The notes: a model not told the origin generated them from the letters alone. DNA of 64,000 nucleotides from Butyricicoccus sp. (GCA_017886875.1 JAGHIZ010000103.1:92210-156209), one strand, 5' to 3'; positions 17,924-26,262 are shown, numbered from the stretch's first letter. Numbers and translations are program-made.

Positions 17924-19027
17924 ATGCTGTCGATTTTACATCTTGCTGACCTGCATTTGGGTGCAGCCTATTCTTTTTTATCAAGCGAAAAATCCGAAAA
18001 AGTTAAGGAAAGCCAATTTGCAGCCCTTAAACAAGCTATTGATTATGCAAATGAACAAGAAGTAAACGCTATTTTAATTGCTGGCGATTTATTCGACCAA
18101 CCTATACCACAAAGCGAAGTTGTACACCGCACTTTTTCTATTTTGTCTAAAGCTAATTGCTGTGTGCTTATTTCCCCTGGAAACCATGACTATTTATGTG
18201 CACAAAGCCCTTATCTAACTGTTAAACGTCCAGACTGCGTTTATGTTTTTTCTTCCCCTACTCTAACACCTTTTCCTATAGGTGATATTGGTGTTGTTTG
18301 GGGTGCTGCTTTCTGTGACCAAAGTGCATCAATCCCGCTTGATGTTGATTTAATACCTGATAAATATAATCTTTTGCTTGTACACTCAGATTTAAATACA
18401 AAAAGCGGCTATAATCCACTTTCTTCTACAGATTTCAAAACCAGTGGTTTTGATTATGCTGCATTAGGTCATAATCATACATATAGCGGTATGCACAGAG
18501 CAGGTAAAACTATTTATGCTTGTCCAGGCAGTCCATGTAGCACAGGTGCAGATGATATAGGCAAAAAAGGCTTTTTATTTGGTCAAATTGGTGAACAGAC
18601 TAAATTTAGATTTATTCCAAGCGTTGGTATGGAATTTCATAAATTAAAGATTGATTTTACCTCTCTTATGAGTGACCGCATGTTACAACAAGTGCTCACG
18701 CCTATGATACCAAAAAATCACGCAAATTCATGTGCTACTATTGAACTTACAGGTGAACGCTGTTATAACCCGAATTTAGCCGCACTTGAAAGTGTATTAA
18801 ATCAGATTTTCTTAAATGCGGTTATTATAGATAACACATCTGAGAAAAAAAGCATTTGGAGATACTCAAAAGATGATGATTTAAGAGGTCATGTATCAAG
18901 AAAATATCACGAACTTTTAAATAATGCTAAAGATGAACAAGAAAGAAACACTATTATGTTATCACTTAGATATGCTCTTGCAGCATTAAATGGTGAAGCA
19001 TTACCTGCCTTTGATGATAAAGAATAA
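17924..19027 (+). CDS. SbcD/YhaO-like DNA repair exonuclease
   Basis: 367 residues of calcineurin-type phosphoesterase. Metal motifs are in order: HLADLHLG, AGDLFDQ, PGNHDY, LLVHSDL and LGHNHTYS. This set and the length match the SbcD/Mre11 and YhaO group, which are Mn2+-dependent nucleases that work with an SbcC-type ATPase. No sbcC-like gene is visible next to it: downstream is the antisense locus and a tRNA. YhaO fits better than SbcD for this reason, but its partner YhaN is also absent here. The start follows AAAGGAGTTTACAGCCT. Confidence 0.85.
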   Translation: MLSILHLADLHLGAAYSFLSSEKSEKVKESQFAALKQAIDYANEQEVNAILIAGDLFDQPIPQSEVVHRTFSILSKANCCVLISPGNHDYLCAQSPYLTVKRPDCVYVFSSPTLTPFPIGDIGVVWGAAFCDQSASIPLDVDLIPDKYNLLLVHSDLNTKSGYNPLSSTDFKTSGFDYAALGHNHTYSGMHRAGKTIYACPGSPCSTGADDIGKKGFLFGQIGEQTKFRFIPSVGMEFHKLKIDFTSLMSDRMLQQVLTPMIPKNHANSCATIELTGERCYNPNLAALESVLNQIFLNAVIIDNTSEKKSIWRYSKDDDLRGHVSRKYHELLNNAKDEQERNTIMLSLRYALAALNGEALPAFDDKE

Positions 19028-19035
19028 TATTATTC

Positions 19036-19064
19036 TTGACACTTGTGTTTATAATATGTATACT
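19036..19064 (+). promoter_or_regulatory. Promoter of antisense RNA A
   Basis: TTGACA and TATACT with exactly 17 bases between them form a near-consensus SigA promoter reading into the structured region. No protein frame follows. Confidence 0.8.
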
Positions 19065-19065
19065 G

Positions 19066-19106
19066 AAAATAGAAAAAGGGCACTGTTAACAGACGGTTAA
19101 CCCTTT
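19066..19106 (-). terminator. Terminator of toxin mRNA A
   Basis: On the minus strand AAAGGG pairs with CCCTTT around an internal GTTAAC/GTTAAC stem, followed by TTTCTATTTTC. The toxin transcript would run through the whole antisense RNA before stopping here, giving about 90 nt of complementarity. Confidence 0.6.
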
Positions 19107-19163
19107 ATAAGTTGTTGGTCAAATGACCGCTGACTTTCTCAGGGTGCAGCGGTCATTTTGCAT
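19071..19163 (+). ncRNA. Antisense RNA A (type I antitoxin candidate)
   Basis: A ~93-nt RNA predicted from a consensus promoter (ending 19064) to a 12-bp hairpin, AAATGACCGCTG (19121-19132) with CAGCGGTCATTT (19147-19158), then TTTTGCATTT. It is fully complementary to the 3' part of the convergent toxin mRNA and overlaps the last codons and stop of the small peptide gene at 19153-19221. Its first bases, GGGCACTGTTA, are nearly identical to the first bases of the toxin mRNA on the other strand. Confidence 0.65.
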
Positions 19164-19221
19164 TTATGGTCAATATGTAAAGTAAATAAATCACACATAT
19201 AAAAAATCTAACAAACCACAA
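19153..19221 (-). CDS. 22-residue hydrophobic toxin-like peptide A
   Basis: The TTG-started frame encodes 22 residues: MWFVRFFICV, then a hydrophobic core, ending TINAK. One predicted transmembrane helix has a basic residue at each end. The Shine-Dalgarno is AAGGGGGGGG, six bases before TTG. It can pair with CTCCC just upstream, so the site is probably hidden in a hairpin (19228-19248). The stop codon lies inside the terminator stem of antisense RNA A. Aligned with peptide B (37648-37722) it has 10 of 22 identical positions, including R5, IC and INA. The layout resembles TxpA/RatA-type type I toxin-antitoxin pairs. Toxicity is inferred. Confidence 0.7.
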   Translation of the reverse strand: MWFVRFFICVIYLLYILTINAK

Positions 19222-19227
19222 AGCTTT

Positions 19228-19248
19228 CCCCCCCCTTCTTAGGGAGTG
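19228..19248 (-). promoter_or_regulatory. SD-sequestering hairpin of toxin A
   Basis: On the minus strand ACTCCCT pairs with AGGGGGG across a short AAGA loop, covering the ribosome-binding site of peptide A. The run of eight G is also a slippage-prone tract. Confidence 0.55.
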
Positions 19249-19286
19249 ATTAACCGCCTGCTGTCTAGTAACAGTGCCTAGCCAGT

Positions 19287-19315
19287 ATTATATCAAATTT
19301 AAGTTTTAATATCAA
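19287..19315 (-). promoter_or_regulatory. Promoter of toxin mRNA A
   Basis: Minus strand TTGATA, 17 bases, TATAAT. It gives a ~58-nt leader beginning close to GGCACTGTTACTAGACAG. Confidence 0.8.
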
Positions 19316-19316
19316 C

Positions 19317-19353
19317 AAAAAAACCTTGCAGAGTTTTTTCTGCAAGGTTTTTC
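19317..19353 (-). terminator. Terminator of the tRNA-Arg gene
   Basis: AAACCTTGCAGA pairs with TCTGCAAGGTTT, and the minus strand then has a T-run. It is symmetrical and insulates the tRNA from the toxin promoter. Confidence 0.85.
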
Positions 19354-19357
19354 TTTT

Positions 19358-19434
19358 TGGTACGTCCGAAGGGATTCGAACCCCCAACATTCAGAACCGG
19401 AATCTGACGGTCTGTCCAATTGAACTACGGACGC
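19358..19434 (-). tRNA. tRNA-Arg (anticodon CCG)
   Basis: Minus-strand cloverleaf: acceptor GCGTCCG/CGGACGT, D-arm GTTC, anticodon stem TCAGA/TCTGA with loop TTCCGGT (anticodon CCG, reading CGG), T-arm GGGGG-TTCGAAT-CCCTT, discriminator A and an encoded CCA. The D-stem has a T-C mismatch at its second pair, and the first acceptor pair is G-T. No other tRNA is nearby. Confidence 0.93.
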
Positions 19435-19489
19435 AAATGCTAGTCTATATTAACACAAGTATTATTTTTTGTAAAGTAATAAAAACCAC

Positions 19490-19517
19490 TTGACAATTTA
19501 ATAAAGAGATATATAAT
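19490..19517 (+). promoter_or_regulatory. Promoter of the metal-efflux operon
   Basis: TTGACA, 16 bases, TATAAT; the start of transcription falls at about 19524, inside the operator. Confidence 0.8.
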
Positions 19518-19521
19518 AAAT

Positions 19522-19541
19522 ATATGAACAATTATTCATAT
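19522..19541. promoter_or_regulatory. ArsR/CadC-type operator
   Basis: ATATGAACAATTATTCATAT is an inverted repeat with the TGAA-N6-TTCA core known for SmtB/CzrA/CadC operators. It covers the transcription start, so bound repressor would block the operon until metal is present. Confidence 0.8.
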
Positions 19542-19558
19542 GAAAGGACGTTTTATTT

Positions 19559-19912
19559 ATGTGTATTGATTTATGCTGTGAAGAAAAGTGTATTCATGAA
19601 GATATAGTTCATAAAGTTGAACATGACCTCCCTAATGATGAAACACTATATGATTTAGCCGAACTTTTTAAGGTTTTTGGTGACTCAACAAGAATTAAAA
19701 TTCTATATGCACTATTTGAAGCTGAAATGTGTGTTTGTGATATTGCTGAGCTTTTAAATTTAACTCAATCTGCTATTTCACACCAGCTTAGAGTGCTTAA
19801 ATCTGCAAAACTTGTTAAAGCAAGACGTGCAGGAAAAACTGTTTTTTATTCTCTCTCTGATGAACATGTACGCTTGATAATAAATCAAGGCATGGAACAT
19901 ATACTTGAATAA
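19559..19912 (+). CDS. cadC: ArsR-family metal-responsive repressor (CadC-like)
   Basis: 117 residues with a winged helix-turn-helix: VFGDSTRIKILYALFEAEMCVCDIAELL, then NLTQSAISHQLRVLKSAKLV. The ELCVCD-type box (here EMCVCD) in the alpha-3 helix and an N-terminal cysteine region (CCEEKC) are the CadC metal site that binds Cd/Pb/Zn. It represses its own operon through the operator just upstream and is released by metal. The HMA protein and P-type ATPase genes follow. The start follows AAAGGACG. Confidence 0.92.
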   Translation: MCIDLCCEEKCIHEDIVHKVEHDLPNDETLYDLAELFKVFGDSTRIKILYALFEAEMCVCDIAELLNLTQSAISHQLRVLKSAKLVKARRAGKTVFYSLSDEHVRLIINQGMEHILE

Positions 19913-19930
19913 TTTAAGGGGTTGTTTTTT

Positions 19931-20149
19931 ATGAAAAAGGTATTTAAAATGCAAGACTTAGAATGTGCACACTGTGCAGGAAAAATGGAGGACGCTATTA
20001 ATAAATTAGATGGTGTTAATAAAGCTACAATAAATTTTATGACAATGAAACTGACATTAGATGCAGATAGTGAAAATTTTGAAACTATTTTAGATGAAGC
20101 ACAAAAAATCTGCTCCAAAATTGAAAAAGACTGTGTTATTTTGCGTTAA
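19931..20149 (+). CDS. Heavy-metal-associated (HMA) domain protein
   Basis: 72 residues in a ferredoxin-like HMA fold with the metal-binding motif DLECAHCAGKME (CxxC). The start at 19931 has AAGGGG nine bases upstream. It lies between the repressor and the ATPase, so it is likely a metallochaperone, or the detached N-terminal domain, for the ATPase. That fits because the ATPase itself starts directly at its first membrane helix and lacks an HMA domain. Confidence 0.88.
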   Translation: MKKVFKMQDLECAHCAGKMEDAINKLDGVNKATINFMTMKLTLDADSENFETILDEAQKICSKIEKDCVILR

Positions 20150-20164
20150 ATTAGGTAAACTGCT

Positions 20165-22009
20165 ATGACCAAAAAACAAAAGAAAATGCGGCTTAGAATT
20201 ATCATAAGCCTTATACTTTACATTATTTGTATTCTCATTCCAGCCCAAAATATAATAAAACTTATACTTTTTCTTGTGCCTTATTTTATTATCAGTTATG
20301 ATGTGCTTTTGAGAGCTATAAACAATATTAAAAATGGTCAAATTTTTGATGAGAATTTCTTAATGGCTATTGCTACAATTGGTGCTTTTATAATTGGAGA
20401 ATATACTGAAGGCGTGGCTGTAATGCTGTTTTATCAAGTTGGCGAGCTTTTCCAAAGTTATGCTGTTGGTAAATCACGACAATCTATTGCTAGTCTTATG
20501 GATATACGACCTGATTTTGCAAATATTGAAAAAGATGGCGAAATTATTGAAGTCGACCCTGATGAAGTTGAAATCGGTCAAACAATAATTGTTCAGGCAG
20601 GTGAAAAAGTTCCTATTGATGGTATTGTTTTAGAAGGTTCATCTTCATTAGATACCGCAGCTCTTACAGGTGAAGCAATACCAAGAGATGTATGTAAAGG
20701 TAGTGAAGTTATAAGCGGTTGTATCAATCTAAGTGGTATGCTTAAAATACGCACAACAAAAGAGTTTGGTGAGTCTACCGTTTCAAAAATACTTGATTTA
20801 GTGGAAAACTCAAGCACTAAAAAGGCTAAAGCTGAAAACTTTGTTACAAAATTTGCACGTTACTACACCCCTATTGTGGTTATCTTAGCGGCTATTTTGG
20901 CTATTAGCTTACCTTTTATAATAAATATATCTTTTGCTAATTCTTTTTATCGTGCACTCACATTTTTAGTTATTTCATGCCCTTGTGCACTTGTTATTTC
21001 TATTCCTTTGAGCTTTTTTGGTGGTATAGGCGGTGCATCTAAGCAAGGTATACTTGTAAAAGGCGGAAACTATTTAGAAGCACTTGCCAAACTAAAAATA
21101 GTGGTTTTTGATAAAACAGGCACACTTACAAAGGGCGTATTTAATGTCAGTGAAGTTATAACTGCAAATGGTTTTTCTGAAAACGAAGTTATAGAATTTG
21201 CTTGTCTTGCAGAAAGCTATTCTAAACACCCAATCGCTTATGCTCTTAAAAATAAATATAATCAAAAAATAGATTATTCAAGAATTTCTGATACAAAAGA
21301 GCTTGCAGGAATGGGCATTTCAGCTATAATAGATGGAAAATCTATTTTAATTGGAAATGAACGTCTAATGAATAGCGAAAATATAGAATATAATGTTTAT
21401 AATAGCTATGGAACAGTTATTTATGTTGCTATTGATAATAAGTATGCTGGCTGTATAAGTATTACAGATGAAATAAAACCAAATGCGGATAAAGCGATAA
21501 AAAAGCTTTATGATTTAGGTATAAAAAAGACTGTTATGCTTACAGGCGATAATAAAAAAGCTGCAAGTCATGTTGCAAATATGCTAAATATTTCTGAGAT
21601 GAAATGCGAATTACTACCTGCTGATAAAGTAACTGCTACTGAACAAATTTTAGATAATAAAAATAAAAATGAAGTGCTTGCATTTGTTGGTGATGGTATA
21701 AATGATGCACCTGTTTTATCTAGGGCAGATGTGGGGATTGCAATGGGTGGTTTAGGCTCTGATGCTGCTATTGAAGCTGCTGATGTTGTGTTAATGGACG
21801 ATAAACTTGAAAAGCTTGCTGATGCAGTTAAAATTGCCCGCAAAACTATTTTAATAGTAAAGCAAAATATTATTTTTGCTCTTGGGTGTAAGTTTCTTGT
21901 ACTTATATTGGGTGCTTTGGGTTATGCTAATATGTGGGCGGCAGTTTTTGCAGATGTTGGTGTTGCTGTAATTGCAATTTTAAATTCATCAAGAATGTTA
22001 ATGAAATAG
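20165..22009 (+). CDS. cadA: P1B-type heavy-metal (Zn/Cd/Pb) exporting ATPase
   Basis: 614 residues. Motifs are in order: phosphatase TGEAIP, transmembrane metal site SCPCALVIS (CPC), phosphorylation site DKTGTLTKG, the nucleotide-binding HP motif SKHPIA, and hinge GDGINDAP. The CPC plus the context predict divalent soft-metal export (Zn, Cd, Pb) rather than copper. It lacks an N-terminal HMA domain, which is supplied by the small gene before it. It is the last gene of the operon and is followed by a terminator. Confidence 0.93.
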   Translation: MTKKQKKMRLRIIISLILYIICILIPAQNIIKLILFLVPYFIISYDVLLRAINNIKNGQIFDENFLMAIATIGAFIIGEYTEGVAVMLFYQVGELFQSYAVGKSRQSIASLMDIRPDFANIEKDGEIIEVDPDEVEIGQTIIVQAGEKVPIDGIVLEGSSSLDTAALTGEAIPRDVCKGSEVISGCINLSGMLKIRTTKEFGESTVSKILDLVENSSTKKAKAENFVTKFARYYTPIVVILAAILAISLPFIINISFANSFYRALTFLVISCPCALVISIPLSFFGGIGGASKQGILVKGGNYLEALAKLKIVVFDKTGTLTKGVFNVSEVITANGFSENEVIEFACLAESYSKHPIAYALKNKYNQKIDYSRISDTKELAGMGISAIIDGKSILIGNERLMNSENIEYNVYNSYGTVIYVAIDNKYAGCISITDEIKPNADKAIKKLYDLGIKKTVMLTGDNKKAASHVANMLNISEMKCELLPADKVTATEQILDNKNKNEVLAFVGDGINDAPVLSRADVGIAMGGLGSDAAIEAADVVLMDDKLEKLADAVKIARKTILIVKQNIIFALGCKFLVLILGALGYANMWAAVFADVGVAVIAILNSSRMLMK

Positions 22010-22010
22010 T

Positions 22011-22042
22011 CGTCAGAATTTATTTTCTGACGATTTTTTTAT
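22011..22042 (+). terminator. Terminator after cadA
   Basis: The stem CGTCAGAA/TTCTGACG is followed by ATTTTTTTATT. Confidence 0.85.
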
Positions 22043-22119
22043 TCACAAAAAATTTATAGTAAATTAAGGTAAAGCGTGCTATAATAACCCCATATAAAAA
22101 CATTGTAGGTGTATATGTA

Positions 22120-23283
22120 ATGGATTTAAATCGTAATAATATGCAAAAAATAGCATTGCTTATTGTGTTTACAATAATGCTGCTTGTAGGATTGCAAAAT
22201 ATCGGCTATATTTATCTAGCATTAAAATCATTTTTTAGGCTTGTACTTCCATTTGTTATAGGTGGTACTATAGCATTTATATTAAATGTGCCAATGAAAT
22301 GTATAGAACGTAATTTATTTAGAGAAAAATATAAAAAAAATCCACTATATAAATTTCGTCGCTTAATATCACTTTTATTAACTCTTGCACTTTTAATAGC
22401 TATTATTTCTATTTTATCACTTTTGATAATTCCGCAAATGGCAGAGTCAATTTTAACTGTCGGCTCTCGTATTTCTGTTGCAACAGGAAAACTGATAAAT
22501 TATTTAAATACACTTGCTGTAACAAATCCAGAGCTTGTTAGTGAACTTGAAGATTTTGCAAGCAATTTACGTTCTATTGATTGGCAAAAAATAGGCGAAA
22601 CTGTTTATAATTTCTTTGCAAATGGGAATATTTTAGGCAATACTTTTAGCTTTGCCTCATCTGTTATAAGTGGCTTTACTAATTTTATTATTGGTACAGT
22701 ATTTGCAATATATCTTCTTTTACAAAAAGAAACTTTGGGCGGACAATTTAAAAGAGTTGTTTATTCCTTTTTCCCTGAAAAGCATGTGGATCGCTTTTTT
22801 GAAATCTGTCAGCTTGCAAGTGATACTTTCTCAAGCTTTATTTCTGGTCAATGTTTAGAGGCTTGTATTTTAGGCTCACTTTTCTTTATAGCTATGACGC
22901 TTTTAAGAATGCCTTATGCACTTATTATTTCCGTTTTAATCGCTGTAACTGCTCTTATTCCTGTGTTTGGTGCATTTATCGGCTGTGGTGTAGGTATTTT
23001 CCTTATTTTAATTGTAAATCCTATTCAAGCTCTTTGGTTTTTAGTATTATTCTTAGTGCTTCAACAACTAGAAAATAATTTGATTTATCCTCATGTTGTT
23101 GGTGGTTCAGTTGGATTGCCTTCTATTTGGGTGCTTATGGCGGTTACATTAGGTGCGAGCACTATGGGCGTTATTGGTATGATTATAAATATACCGCTGT
23201 TTTCTGTAATTTACACTTTATTGAAACAATCTGTACGCCGCAGACTTAGAAACAAACATATTGATAAAAGCAAACTAAAATAA
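22120..23283 (+). CDS. AI-2E-family transporter (1)
   Basis: 387 residues with eight hydrophobic helices. The conserved C-terminal part (LRMPYALIISVLIAVTALIPVFGAFIG, QQLENNLIYPHVVGGSVGLPSIWVL, MIINIPLFSVIY) is the AI-2E/PerM/YdiK family signature. Family members have been linked to autoinducer-2 export, Na+/H+ exchange and biosurfactant export, so the substrate is open. The middle region 95-170 is a cytoplasmic amphipathic segment. A related gene lies at 39576-40844. Confidence 0.87.
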   Translation: MDLNRNNMQKIALLIVFTIMLLVGLQNIGYIYLALKSFFRLVLPFVIGGTIAFILNVPMKCIERNLFREKYKKNPLYKFRRLISLLLTLALLIAIISILSLLIIPQMAESILTVGSRISVATGKLINYLNTLAVTNPELVSELEDFASNLRSIDWQKIGETVYNFFANGNILGNTFSFASSVISGFTNFIIGTVFAIYLLLQKETLGGQFKRVVYSFFPEKHVDRFFEICQLASDTFSSFISGQCLEACILGSLFFIAMTLLRMPYALIISVLIAVTALIPVFGAFIGCGVGIFLILIVNPIQALWFLVLFLVLQQLENNLIYPHVVGGSVGLPSIWVLMAVTLGASTMGVIGMIINIPLFSVIYTLLKQSVRRRLRNKHIDKSKLK

Positions 23284-23354
23284 TTTGTTTTTTTTGTGAA
23301 ATTATAAAGTTTTGCACTTGATTTTTTGGATTTTCAGTATTATCATTTTATGTG

Positions 23355-23381
23355 TTAGCACTCGTGCTTAACGAGTGCTAA
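23355..23381. promoter_or_regulatory. CIRCE operator upstream of htpG
   Basis: TTAGCACTC-N9-GAGTGCTAA is a perfect HrcA-binding inverted repeat, 30 bases before the htpG start. It predicts HrcA repression of htpG. Confidence 0.95.
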
Positions 23382-23410
23382 AACTATTTTTTTCGAGGTG
23401 TATTCCTATT

Positions 23411-25306
23411 ATGGCTAAAAAAGAATTCCAAGCAGAGTCTAAGAGACTGCTTGACCTTATGATTCATTCTATTTATACTCACCATGAGATTTTTCTGCGT
23501 GAACTTATTTCAAATGCATCTGATGCAACTGATAAGCTCTACTATAATGCTATGCAGGAAGGCAAAACTGGTATCACTCGTGACAGTCTGCCAATAACTC
23601 TTACAGTTGACAAAGATGCTCGCACACTGACTATTTCTGATAATGGCTGTGGCATGACTGCTGACGAGCTAGAAGAAAATCTTGGTACTATTGCCTGTTC
23701 TGGCTCTCTTGCTTTTAAACAGCAAATGGAAAAGAAAGATGATGTTGATATCATTGGTCAATTTGGTGTAGGTTTCTATGCTGCATTTATGGTTGCTAAA
23801 ACAGTTAAGGTTATCTCTAAATCTGAAAAGACTGGAGAATGTAATGAATGGCTTTCTGATGGTGCTGATGGCTATACTATTAACCCTTGCGAAAAGGCAA
23901 ATGTCGGCACAGATATTATTCTAACAATCAAGGATAATACAGAAAATGAAAACTTTGATGAATATTTAGATAATTATCGTATTCAAGCTATTGTTAAAAA
24001 ATATTCTGATTATATCCGCTACCCTATTCAGATGGAAATGACACGCTCTCGTGTTAAAGAAGGTTCAGACCCAGAAAAACCAGAATATGAAGATTACACT
24101 GAGCTTACCACACTAAACTCAATGGTTCCAATCTGGAAAAAGTCAAAATCTGAGCTAACAGATGATGATTACAATAGTTTTTATAAATCAAAATACTATG
24201 ATTATCAAGACCCTGTATGTCATATTCACACAAATACTGAGGGTGCAGTAACTTATAATGCATTACTGTTTATTCCAGCGGCTGCACCATTTAATTACTA
24301 CACCAAGGATTATGAAAAAGGACTTGCTCTATATTCTAATGGTGTAATGATTATGGAGCGTTGTGCAGACCTGCTTCCTGACCACTTTAATTTTGTTCGT
24401 GGCTTGGTTGATACTGCTGACCTTTCTCTTAATATCTCCCGTGAAATGCTACAGCATGACCGCCACTTAAAGCTAATTGCAACAAATATTGAAAAGAAAA
24501 TTAAATCAGAGTTATTATCTCTGCTTAAAAACAACAGAGAAAAATATGAAACTTTCTTCAAGGCATTTGGTGCACAGCTAAAATACGGCACATATGTTGA
24601 TTATGGCACTCATAAAGATTTATTAAGTGACCTGCTGATTTACCATTCCTCAAGTGAAAATAAGCTTGTAACACTTGAAGAATATGTTTCCCGTATGAAA
24701 GAAGACCAAAAGTATATTTATTATGCTTGCGGTGAAAGCACAGCTAAAATTGATTTACTGCCACAAATGGAGCTTATTCGTGATAAGGGTTATGAAGTTC
24801 TATTTATGACTGATAGAATTGATGAGTTTTGTGTAAAAATGATGAGAAACTTCAAGGATAAAGAATTTAAGTCCATTACAGATGGTGACTTAGGACTTGA
24901 AAGCGACGAGCAAAAGAAAGAAATTGAAAAGCTTTCTGAAGAAAACAAAGCTTTACTTGAAAATATCAAGACTTCACTTGGTGAGCGTGTAGCAAAAGTA
25001 CAGCTTACAAACCGCTTAAAATCACACCCTTGTTGTTTATCTGCTCAAGGTGCAGTTTCTCTTGAAATGGAAAAAGTGCTTAATGCTCAACGTATGGGCG
25101 GTGAGCCAGAGGTTAAGGCAGAGCGTGTTTTAGAGCTTAACGCAAATCACCCTATCTTTAAAAAATTATCAGCTCTTGAAAATGACAGTGAAAAGCTAAA
25201 AACATATGCTGAAATCTTATATACACAAGCACAGCTAATAGAAGGCATTGCACCTGAAGACCCTGTTTCTTATGCAAATGCTGTTTGCAGCCTGCTTTCT
25301 GAATAA
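23411..25306 (+). CDS. htpG: Hsp90 chaperone HtpG
   Basis: 631 residues. The GHKL ATPase domain is clear: ELISNASDATDKLYY (Mg/ATP Asn), DNGCGMT (Asp), GQFGVGFYAAFMVA, with the middle domain RGLVDTADLSLNISREMLQ. The start at 23411 is preceded by CGAGGTG. HtpG folds client proteins under stress using ATP. In Bacillus subtilis htpG is not in the HrcA regulon, but here a perfect CIRCE lies in its leader. The lipid kinase gene follows after 15 bases. Confidence 0.96.
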   Translation: MAKKEFQAESKRLLDLMIHSIYTHHEIFLRELISNASDATDKLYYNAMQEGKTGITRDSLPITLTVDKDARTLTISDNGCGMTADELEENLGTIACSGSLAFKQQMEKKDDVDIIGQFGVGFYAAFMVAKTVKVISKSEKTGECNEWLSDGADGYTINPCEKANVGTDIILTIKDNTENENFDEYLDNYRIQAIVKKYSDYIRYPIQMEMTRSRVKEGSDPEKPEYEDYTELTTLNSMVPIWKKSKSELTDDDYNSFYKSKYYDYQDPVCHIHTNTEGAVTYNALLFIPAAAPFNYYTKDYEKGLALYSNGVMIMERCADLLPDHFNFVRGLVDTADLSLNISREMLQHDRHLKLIATNIEKKIKSELLSLLKNNREKYETFFKAFGAQLKYGTYVDYGTHKDLLSDLLIYHSSSENKLVTLEEYVSRMKEDQKYIYYACGESTAKIDLLPQMELIRDKGYEVLFMTDRIDEFCVKMMRNFKDKEFKSITDGDLGLESDEQKKEIEKLSEENKALLENIKTSLGERVAKVQLTNRLKSHPCCLSAQGAVSLEMEKVLNAQRMGGEPEVKAERVLELNANHPIFKKLSALENDSEKLKTYAEILYTQAQLIEGIAPEDPVSYANAVCSLLSE

Positions 25307-25321
25307 TAAGGAGTTTTTTAT

Positions 25322-26221
25322 ATGCCGCAAAGATTATTATTTGTCGTAAACCCAAACTCAGGCAAAGGCGAAATGCGTCATCACATTGTTGATTGTGTAG
25401 ATGCATTTGTTCGTGCAGAGTTTGAAGTTACACTATATACAACACAAAAATCTGGTGATGCTACTCGTATTGTAATGGAACGTGGTGCAGAATTTGACCG
25501 TATTGTATGCAGCGGTGGCGATGGTACATTAAATGAAACTGTTGCTGGACTTATGGCACTAAATGAAAAGCCAGCTTTAGGTTATATTCCATCTGGTACG
25601 ACAAATGACTTTGCATCTAGTTTAAAAATACCTAAAAATCCTATTGAGGCTACAAATCTTATTATAGATGGTAAACCATATCATGTTGATGTAGGACAAT
25701 TTAATGATAGATATTTCACCTATGTAGCTGGTTTTGGTGCATTTACTGAGGTTTCATATTCTACACCTCAGGTATCTAAAAATACACTTGGTAGACTTGC
25801 TTATATTTTAGAGGGAATAAAATCATTACACACACTAAGACCTTATAGTGTTACAGTTAAAACCGACGAGCAGATTATATCTGATAAATTTATCTTTGGT
25901 ATGGTTACAAATGCCACAACGGTTGGTGGATTTAAAGGTATTATTGCAAATGATGTCGGGCTTGATGATGGGCTTTTTGAAATTTTTCTTGCAAAAGCAC
26001 CAACAAATCCAATCGAACTGCAAATGACAATAAATGAGCTTTTAGTTTCACCAGATACAAATAAATTTATCACTAGATTTAAAGCACAAAGAGTTGAATT
26101 TATTTCTGATGAAGAAATACCTTGGACTCTTGATGGTGAGTTCGGTGGAGCACCTAAAAATGTAGAAATTATAAACCATCAAAAAGCACTTAATATTTTT
26201 GCTGGCAATCCAAATGAATAA
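25322..26221 (+). CDS. Diacylglycerol kinase-family lipid kinase (DagK/YegS)
   Basis: 299 residues. The nucleotide-binding PNSGKGE (residues 9-15) and the catalytic SGGDGTLNETVAGLM are at the N-terminus, then GYIPSGTTNDFASSL and GDFGG-like DGEFGGAP near the end. It phosphorylates diacylglycerol or a related lipid and recycles DAG formed during lipoteichoic acid synthesis in Gram-positives. It is tightly spaced after htpG (15 bases with AAGGAG), so it may share the heat-shock transcript. It ends at a strong terminator. Confidence 0.88.
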   Translation: MPQRLLFVVNPNSGKGEMRHHIVDCVDAFVRAEFEVTLYTTQKSGDATRIVMERGAEFDRIVCSGGDGTLNETVAGLMALNEKPALGYIPSGTTNDFASSLKIPKNPIEATNLIIDGKPYHVDVGQFNDRYFTYVAGFGAFTEVSYSTPQVSKNTLGRLAYILEGIKSLHTLRPYSVTVKTDEQIISDKFIFGMVTNATTVGGFKGIIANDVGLDDGLFEIFLAKAPTNPIELQMTINELLVSPDTNKFITRFKAQRVEFISDEEIPWTLDGEFGGAPKNVEIINHQKALNIFAGNPNE

Positions 26222-26225
26222 AATC

Positions 26226-26262
26226 AAAGGACGAATGAAATAAATCATTCGTCCTTTTTTGT
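26226..26262. terminator. Bidirectional terminator
   Basis: The stem AAAGGACGAATGA/TCATTCGTCCTTT carries a T6 tail. It separates the lipid kinase from the convergent CbiE-CbiT gene. Confidence 0.88.
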
